DNA of 64,000 bases from the NCBI GenBank assembly GCA_965232105.1, contig OZ246956.1, positions 1,612,001 to 1,676,000 of the forward strand, in the 5' to 3' direction. Positions 59,628-64,000 of this stretch are shown here, in pieces. Position 1 is the stretch's first letter; each line of letters starts with the position of its first letter. Source of the stretch: Multivorans sp965232105. Lineage in GTDB: Bacteria > Acidobacteriota > Thermoanaerobaculia > Multivoradales > Multivoraceae. A program made the position numbers and the translations under genes. Below the pieces are notes generated by a model. It was not told where the DNA came from and did no database searches. It saw nothing but the letters and a program-made list of their open reading frames with translations.

Positions 59628-59897
59628 GTGCGAGTCGAGTTCGACGAAGCGAAGCGTGCCGCCACCTTGAAGGCCCGGGGACTGGACTTGGCCCGCGCCG
59701 GCGAGGTGTTCGATGGGGCGACACTGACCACACAGGATGACCGCAGGGACTACGGAGAGGACCGGTACATCACCGTCGGCTTTCTCGACGGAGCGATGGT
59801 TGTTCTTGTCTGGACTCCCCGTGGCGGCGGGTACCGGATCATCAGCATGAGGAAGGCCAATGAACGAGAACGACGACTCTACGGCTCGAGACTTTGA
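59628..59897 (+). CDS. brnT: BrnT-family ribonuclease toxin
   Basis: An 89-residue type II toxin of the RelE-like fold. Family marks are VEFDEAKRAATLKARGLDL, EVFDGATLTTQDDRRDYGEDRYITVGFLDG and IISMRKANERERRLYG at the end. The basic and acidic residues of the putative active site (Arg and Glu in the last helix) are present. It starts at GTG 59628 and overlaps the antitoxin gene by 38 bases. BrnT cleaves RNA and slows growth when BrnA is lost. Confidence 0.9.
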   Translation: MRVEFDEAKRAATLKARGLDLARAGEVFDGATLTTQDDRRDYGEDRYITVGFLDGAMVVLVWTPRGGGYRIISMRKANERERRLYGSRL

Positions 59898-60117
59898 CCC
59901 CGACACCGCGCCGGACCTCTCTCGGGACGGTTGGCCGGAGAAGTTCGCCAGGGCGCCCGTGCGGCGCGGCCGGCCGCCGCTCGCGAAGCCGAAGGTGTCG
60001 ACCACGATTCGGCTGTCTCAGGACGTAATCGACCACTTTCGTGCCGGCGGCCGCGGCTGGCAGACGCGGATCAACGAGGCGCTGCGCGACTGGATCAGGC
60101 GGCACGACGCCGCCTGA
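59860..60117 (+). CDS. brnA: BrnA-family antitoxin
   Basis: An 85-residue antitoxin. The acidic N-terminus should wrap around BrnT. The C-terminal ribbon-helix-helix (PKVSTTIRLSQDVIDHFRAGGRGWQTRINEALRDWI) binds DNA. The gene overlaps brnT by 38 bases, tighter than usual. Its 3' end overlaps, on the other strand, the end of a truncated DUF4238 gene, which suggests the brn module was inserted there. Confidence 0.9.
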   Translation: MNENDDSTARDFDPDTAPDLSRDGWPEKFARAPVRRGRPPLAKPKVSTTIRLSQDVIDHFRAGGRGWQTRINEALRDWIRRHDAA

Positions 60118-60271
60118 TCCGAGCCTCGTAGAAATCGCGCCTGCCGAGGATGTTCCTCGGGTTGGTCGGTCCCGGAGTCCGGCCGTTCCTCGAGAACACT
60201 ACGCGACCCTTTTCGTCCCCCCAGTTCGCCATGTACCACCGAGGGACATAGTGCTGATGCCTTGCCGCCAT
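60095..60271 (-). pseudogene. 5' fragment of a DUF4238-type gene
   Basis: A 58-codon leftward frame with an excellent Shine-Dalgarno (AGGAGGGAA, six to seven bases before ATG 60271). It opens MAARHQHYVPRWYMANWGDE, followed by GRVVFSRNGR and NILGRRDFYE. The N-x-H/Q-HYVP-x-(F/W)Y opening is that of DUF4238 proteins, which are often found in defence islands and are usually more than 250 residues. After FYE the frame runs into the antisense of brnA and stops, so only the N-terminus remains. Identification is by eye. Confidence 0.5.
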
Positions 60272-60487
60272 CACAGTTCCCTCCTGACGCGAGCCTTCGG
60301 ACGGCCCTGCCTGAACCTCGGTAGACGCCCAGGCGGCCGGCGCTCTTGGTTGCCCTCACCGCCACCGAGCCGGAACAGAGCGGCGGAGCAGCTTTGTCGA
60401 TACTAGCGGACGCTTGCGTGGTGGGGCTACGATGGCAACTCCGACGGACCAGCGGGACTGACGGGCCTGACAAACCGAGCGGCGAAG
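60272..60487. other. Intergenic region upstream of hsdM
   Basis: It contains the leader of the truncated DUF4238 gene on the minus strand and presumably the hsdM promoter on the plus strand. No promoter with good spacing or other feature was recognised. Confidence 0.35.
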
Positions 60488-62089
60488 ATGGCGAGCAAGC
60501 AATCGGACAGTGGCGCAACGACCGGCTACGAGGCCGAACTGTGGGCGATGGCCGACGCGCTTCGCGGCTCGATGGATGCGGCCGAGTACAAGCACGTCGT
60601 GCTCGGCCTCATCTTCCTGAAGTACATCTCGGACGCCTTCGAGGAGCGCCACGCGACGGTGCTGGCCGAGTGGGGGGAGGACGCCGCGGAGGACCGCGAT
60701 GAGTACATCGCGGAGAACATCTTCTGGGTGCCGCCGGAGGCCCGCTGGGCGCATCTGAAGGCTCGGGCGCGGCAGCCGACAATCGGCCAGACGGTTGACG
60801 AGGCCATGACCGCGATCGAGCGTGACAACCCGGCACTGAAGGACGTGCTGCCAAAGGACTACGCGCGTCCAGGCCTGGACAAGCAGCGCCTCGGCCAGCT
60901 CATCGACATGGTCGGCAACATCCGCGTCGGTGACGCTGAAGCCCGGTCCCGCGACGTGCTGGGGCGCGTCTACGAGTACTTCCTCTCCGAGTTCGCGAGC
61001 GCCGAGGGCAAGAAGGGAGGCGAGTTCTACACGCCCCGCTGCGTCGTCGAGTTGCTCGTGGAGATGCTGGAGCCGTACCGGGGCCGAGTGTACGACCCGT
61101 GCTGCGGCTCGTCCGGCATGTTCGTGCAGTCCATAGAGTTCATCGGTGCCCATGCGACGGGCAACGGCAACGGCGGAGCGACGCCCGCCGGCGCCGCGGC
61201 CGACCTCTCGATCTACGGTCAGGAATCGAACTACACGACCTGGCGGCTGGCCCGGATGAACCTTGCGATCCGCGGCATCAGCGGCCGGATCGAACAGGGC
61301 GACACGTTCCACAATGACCGCCATGCGGATCTGAGGGCCGACTACATCCTGGCCAACCCGCCCTTCAACGTCTCGGACTGGGGCGGCGAGCGGCTGGCGG
61401 AGGACAAGCGCTGGGAGTACGGCGGGCCGCCGAAACGCAACGCGAATTTCGCCTGGGTGCAGCACATGGTGCATCATCTGGCCCCGGGCGGCAGGGCAGG
61501 CTTCGTGCTCGCGAACGGTTCGATGTCGTCGGCGCAATCGGGCGAGGGGAAGATCCGCGCGAACCTGGTGGAGGCGAATCTCGTCGACTGCATGGTGGCT
61601 CTTCCCGGCCAGCTCTTCTACTCGACCCAGATACCGGCCTGTCTCTGGTTCCTGGCCCGCGACCGGGAGGACGGTGGCGGTCACGATCGCACGCATGAGA
61701 TTCTGTTCATGGACGCCCGCGAACTCGGCCGCATGGTCGACCGCACTCACCGCGAACTGACGGCCGAGGACATCGGCCGGATCGCCGCCACCTACCATGC
61801 CTGGCGCGGCGGCGACGGCGTGGCGCCCTACGAAGACGAGCCTGGCTTTTGCAAGAGCGCGACCCTGGAGGAGGTCCGCCGGCACGACCATGTGCTCACG
61901 CCGGGTCGCTACGTCGGCTTCAAACCGCCCGAGGAGGATACTGAACCCTTTGAGGACAAGATGAAGCGACTCGCCGCCGAATGGCGAGATCAGCAGGTCG
62001 AAGCGAGCAGGCTGGACGCGGCGATCAAGGAGAATCTGCGGACGCTGGGATTCGGAAGGCCGCGGGACCAGAGGAGCGGCTTGCCGTGA
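60488..62089 (+). CDS. hsdM: Type I restriction-modification system methyltransferase subunit
   Basis: A 533-residue N6-adenine methyltransferase. The N-terminal HsdM helical domain (ELWAMADALRGSMDAAEYKHVVLGLIFLKYISDAFEERH) is followed by FYTPRCVVELLVEML, the SAM motif DPCCGSSGM (from residue 203) and the catalytic NPPF (290-293, NPPFNVSDWGG). Together with a specificity subunit it methylates the host DNA, and with HsdR it restricts foreign DNA. Neither partner is in the window; they are expected to the right. It overlaps the next gene by four bases (GTGA). Length is normal. Confidence 0.95.
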   Translation: MASKQSDSGATTGYEAELWAMADALRGSMDAAEYKHVVLGLIFLKYISDAFEERHATVLAEWGEDAAEDRDEYIAENIFWVPPEARWAHLKARARQPTIGQTVDEAMTAIERDNPALKDVLPKDYARPGLDKQRLGQLIDMVGNIRVGDAEARSRDVLGRVYEYFLSEFASAEGKKGGEFYTPRCVVELLVEMLEPYRGRVYDPCCGSSGMFVQSIEFIGAHATGNGNGGATPAGAAADLSIYGQESNYTTWRLARMNLAIRGISGRIEQGDTFHNDRHADLRADYILANPPFNVSDWGGERLAEDKRWEYGGPPKRNANFAWVQHMVHHLAPGGRAGFVLANGSMSSAQSGEGKIRANLVEANLVDCMVALPGQLFYSTQIPACLWFLARDREDGGGHDRTHEILFMDARELGRMVDRTHRELTAEDIGRIAATYHAWRGGDGVAPYEDEPGFCKSATLEEVRRHDHVLTPGRYVGFKPPEEDTEPFEDKMKRLAAEWRDQQVEASRLDAAIKENLRTLGFGRPRDQRSGLP

Positions 62090-62541
62090 CGCTGAGCCAG
62101 CAGGAGTTCGACTCGATTCTGGCCGACGACACGAAGCGAATCGTCGGCGACGTAGCGTGGCAGGACGATGAGGACCATTCTCCGGCACGGGAATTCAGGG
62201 CCGAGGTGTCGTCCGAAGCCGGTTACCCGCTGTTCGTCAATGGTCGCTGCAACCCCAAGGCTGGCACTCTGTCGTACACGCTGGTTCATCGACGTGTCGG
62301 TCGCATCTACGGACTGGATCTCGGCGCCGAGCACCACAATCCGGATTGCAACCTCGTTGGGGAGAAGCACAAGCACCGGTGGACGGAGGCCTGTCGCGAC
62401 AAGCAGGCGTACGTTCCTGGGGACATCACTGCTCCGTGGACTGAACCGAGAGACGTCTGGAGCCAGTTCTGCGCCGAGTCGAAGATCGTCCATGATGGAA
62501 GCATGGGTGCGTTGAACGCCCAGAAGGAACTGGCGCTATGA
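62086..62541 (+). CDS. DUF6978-like protein inside the type I R-M operon
   Basis: A 151-residue cytoplasmic protein starting at GTG 62086, inside the hsdM stop. It opens TLSQQEFDSILADDTKRI and continues with NGRCNPKAGTLSYTLVHRRVGRIYGLDLGAEHHNPDCNLVGEKHKHRWTEA. This pattern of a His-rich centre with HxNPD resembles DUF6978, which often neighbours DUF1828 genes. ATGA overlap with the next gene (62538-62541) shows tight coupling. A toxin-antitoxin or anti-phage accessory role is inferred from context only. Confidence 0.6.
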   Translation: MTLSQQEFDSILADDTKRIVGDVAWQDDEDHSPAREFRAEVSSEAGYPLFVNGRCNPKAGTLSYTLVHRRVGRIYGLDLGAEHHNPDCNLVGEKHKHRWTEACRDKQAYVPGDITAPWTEPRDVWSQFCAESKIVHDGSMGALNAQKELAL

Positions 62542-63317
62542 ACTCCGAGATGCTGTGTTCGTCGATTGCAAGGTCACTGCCGCCCCTCTTTAGCTGTTCG
62601 CCCGCTCCAGAGGAGGGAGTAAGGGTGCGGACGCCTCTCATGTATCCCGACGGCGGCGTGGTGGATGTGTTCGTGCTCCAGCGCAACGGAGGCTTGACGA
62701 TCACCGACTTCGGCGAGAGCCTCGGTTGGTTGCGGATGCAGTCGGTGAGCAGGCGCAGATCGCCTAAGCAGAACAGGATGATCGGGGACGTGTGCCAGAC
62801 GCTGGGGCTCAAGCTGGAGCGAGGTCAACTCGTCCTCCGGGTCGCAGCGGACGCTGCGGTCGGGGACTCTGTTCTGCGAATCGCCCAGGGTGCGGTGCGA
62901 GTCTCGGACCTGTGGTTCACTCTGAGAACCAGGGCCGTCCAGAGTGCATCTGACGAAGTTCATGAGTGGCTGACGGAGCGACGCATTGCCCATGAGCGCG
63001 GTGTGAACCGAACCGGCAGATCGGGGCGGCAATGGACGATCGACTTCGAGACCCGCACAGACGATCGAACAGCGCTCGTCTTCCTGCTCAGTACAGGTTC
63101 CCGCGGCGCCGCTCGACGGATCACCGAGCATGTTGTCGCCGGATGCGTCGATCTCAGCCACCTGCAGGAGCCTCGCCAGCGGGTGAGATTGGTTTCCTTG
63201 TTCGACGACACACAGGATCTATGGCGCAAGGAGGACTTCCAACTTGTGGAGCAACAGTCCGAAGTCGCTCTTTGGTCGGCCCCTGAACGATTCGAGCAGC
63301 TTCTTCTGGCCGCGTGA
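62538..63317 (+). CDS. DUF1828-like protein inside the type I R-M operon
   Basis: A 259-residue protein. The N-terminal half fits DUF1828: VRVRTPLMYPDGGVVDVFVLQRNGGLTITDFGESLGWLRMQS, with the second block RSPKQNRMIGDVCQTLGLKLERGQLVLRV. The C-terminal half (RTGRSGRQWTIDFETRTDDRTALVFLLSTGSR) resembles a nuclease-like or DUF1829-type partner domain. It is coupled to the DUF6978-like gene by an ATGA overlap, so the two probably form a complex. It is the third gene of the hsdM operon. Confidence 0.6.
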   Translation: MNSEMLCSSIARSLPPLFSCSPAPEEGVRVRTPLMYPDGGVVDVFVLQRNGGLTITDFGESLGWLRMQSVSRRRSPKQNRMIGDVCQTLGLKLERGQLVLRVAADAAVGDSVLRIAQGAVRVSDLWFTLRTRAVQSASDEVHEWLTERRIAHERGVNRTGRSGRQWTIDFETRTDDRTALVFLLSTGSRGAARRITEHVVAGCVDLSHLQEPRQRVRLVSLFDDTQDLWRKEDFQLVEQQSEVALWSAPERFEQLLLAA

Positions 63318-63402
63318 AGTCGGCGCATCGGCGAAGCACGTAGGGGCAAGTACGGTTGGGGTCACCCAGAGCGCGGAGATCGTGGCCGCACATGCGTTGA
63401 CG

Positions 63403-63825
63403 ATGGGCATCGACACGACGTTTCTCAGGAGCCGTCTTGACCGGCTGGCAGCCTGCCTCCATGCTCTCGGTGATGCCGAAGACGCGACTGCCCACCGCCT
63501 CACCGGCGAAGTGTGCGCCGATTACTTCGAAGTGGCGCTCGAGCAAAGCGGGAAGCTGCTCAGGAAGTGCCTGCGCCCATGGTTCCCGAGCAATCGACGG
63601 GCGGACAGCCTGACCTTCAGGGACATCTTCCGGCACGCGGCGAAGCACGGTCTGATCGATATCGAGGTCGGAGAGCGCTGGCTCGGCTACAGGGACGCTG
63701 TGGACGGGTTCGTTGAGCGGGAGAAGGGCGGCCGGTTCGACATGGCGGCGATGGAGCGGTTGCAGGCCTTTCTCGCCGACGCCAGGGCGCTGATCGCGGT
63801 CATCGAGCAGGCGGCCGATGACTGA
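63403..63825 (+). CDS. HEPN-type nucleotidyltransferase substrate-binding protein (HI0074-like)
   Basis: A 140-residue all-helical protein that should pair with the nucleotidyltransferase encoded next. The HI0074-like pattern is TAHRLTGEVCADYFEVALEQSGKLLRKCLRPWF followed by SLTFRDIFRHAAKHGLIDIEVGERWLGYRDA. An Arg-x4-6-His arrangement (RDIFRHAAKH) could form a HEPN ribonuclease site. ATG 63403 gives the family length. It overlaps the next gene by eight bases. HEPN/MNT pairs act as toxin-antitoxin systems, with the MNT partner neutralising the HEPN toxin by AMPylation. Confidence 0.8.
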   Translation: MGIDTTFLRSRLDRLAACLHALGDAEDATAHRLTGEVCADYFEVALEQSGKLLRKCLRPWFPSNRRADSLTFRDIFRHAAKHGLIDIEVGERWLGYRDAVDGFVEREKGGRFDMAAMERLQAFLADARALIAVIEQAADD

Positions 63826-64000
63826 ACGCCTCCACCTGAGGCCGCGCCACCGGGCGCGGCTCGAAGCCCTGCTACGCGAACATCTCCCCGCCGTGGAGGT
63901 CTGGGCCTACGGCAGCCGCGTGAACGGCCAAAGCCACGACGGCAGCGACCTCGACCTCGTGCTGCGAGGCTCAGGATTAGAGGAGATCGACATCTGCGCC
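63818..64000 (+). CDS. Minimal nucleotidyltransferase (MNT), partial at the window end
   Basis: The first 61 codons of a MNT-type nucleotidyltransferase. The signature GS-x10-DxD is visible as YGSRVNGQSHDGSDLDLVL (Gly32-Ser33, Asp44, Asp46). It starts inside the HEPN gene (ATG 63818, eight-base overlap), the common layout of HEPN/MNT pairs. The 3' end lies outside the window. Confidence 0.85.
   Translation, partial: MTERLHLRPRHRARLEALLREHLPAVEVWAYGSRVNGQSHDGSDLDLVLRGSGLEEIDICA

Noticed and set aside
1..64000. CRISPR arrays, tRNA or rRNA genes
   Set aside because: I looked for regularly spaced repeats and for T-loop-like signatures and saw none that fold properly. Divergent tRNAs could be missed by eye.

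Overview
The window is GC-rich, gene-dense bacterial chromosome. The gene mix points to a free-living Gram-negative heterotroph, and my best guess is Acidobacteriota: many exported lipoproteins, Tat substrates, PQQ dehydrogenases, sulfatases with their own formylglycine-generating enzyme, DUF5916 and DUF3604 proteins, a winged-helix/TPR regulator and a lone HMG-CoA synthase. The phylum is inferred from gene content only. No rRNA, tRNA or CRISPR array was seen.

Layout. 0-6.9 kb is an accessory edge. A DUF4393 (Abi-alpha)-like gene is split by an intact IS256-type element. A two-gene methyltransferase/PD-(D/E)xK nuclease module follows, transcribed leftward behind a class III aminotransferase. 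6.9-11.7 kb carries a cobalt-type nitrile hydratase operon (beta, alpha, His-tailed activator), folD and an M28 peptidase. 11.7-27.6 kb is housekeeping and stress functions: HMG-CoA synthase, FGE, an alkyltransferase-like protein, an MFS carrier, glycyl-tRNA synthetase, a second aminotransferase, an ECF sigma/membrane protein/PDZ operon, enoyl-CoA hydratase, an outer-membrane barrel, a NifA-type activator, a deoxyhypusine-synthase-like protein, YbjQ and MsrA. 27.6-48.8 kb is rich in exported catabolic enzymes: two FGly-type sulfatases, a sulfite-oxidase-like molybdoenzyme with a cytochrome, an alkaline-phosphatase-superfamily protein, a DUF3604 protein, a serine hydrolase, two PQQ dehydrogenases and a Tat-exported enolase-superfamily enzyme. 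RarA and a DUF2161 nuclease-like protein lie among them. 48.8-59.6 kb holds a winged-helix/TPR regulator, two paralogous FG-GAP lipoproteins flanking a TetR gene, a DUF5916 barrel protein and a PhoD-like phosphatase. 59.6-64 kb is a defence island: BrnT/BrnA, a truncated DUF4238 gene, and a type I methylase followed in the same operon by DUF6978-like, DUF1828-like and HEPN/MNT genes. It runs off the window.

Two systems stand out. First, a modular palindromic repeat family occurs at nine intergenic sites. It has a short form of two hairpins and a long form in which two more hairpins are nested inside the first. At three loci the repeat lies between the start codon and the signal-peptide core of an exported protein, so it appears to encode the positively charged n-region. 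Second, a putative TetR regulon is visible from sequence alone. Four copies of GTTGAC-N3-GTCAAC are arranged as identical tandem pairs over the -35 and -10 boxes of two paralogous FG-GAP lipoprotein genes, with the TetR gene between them.
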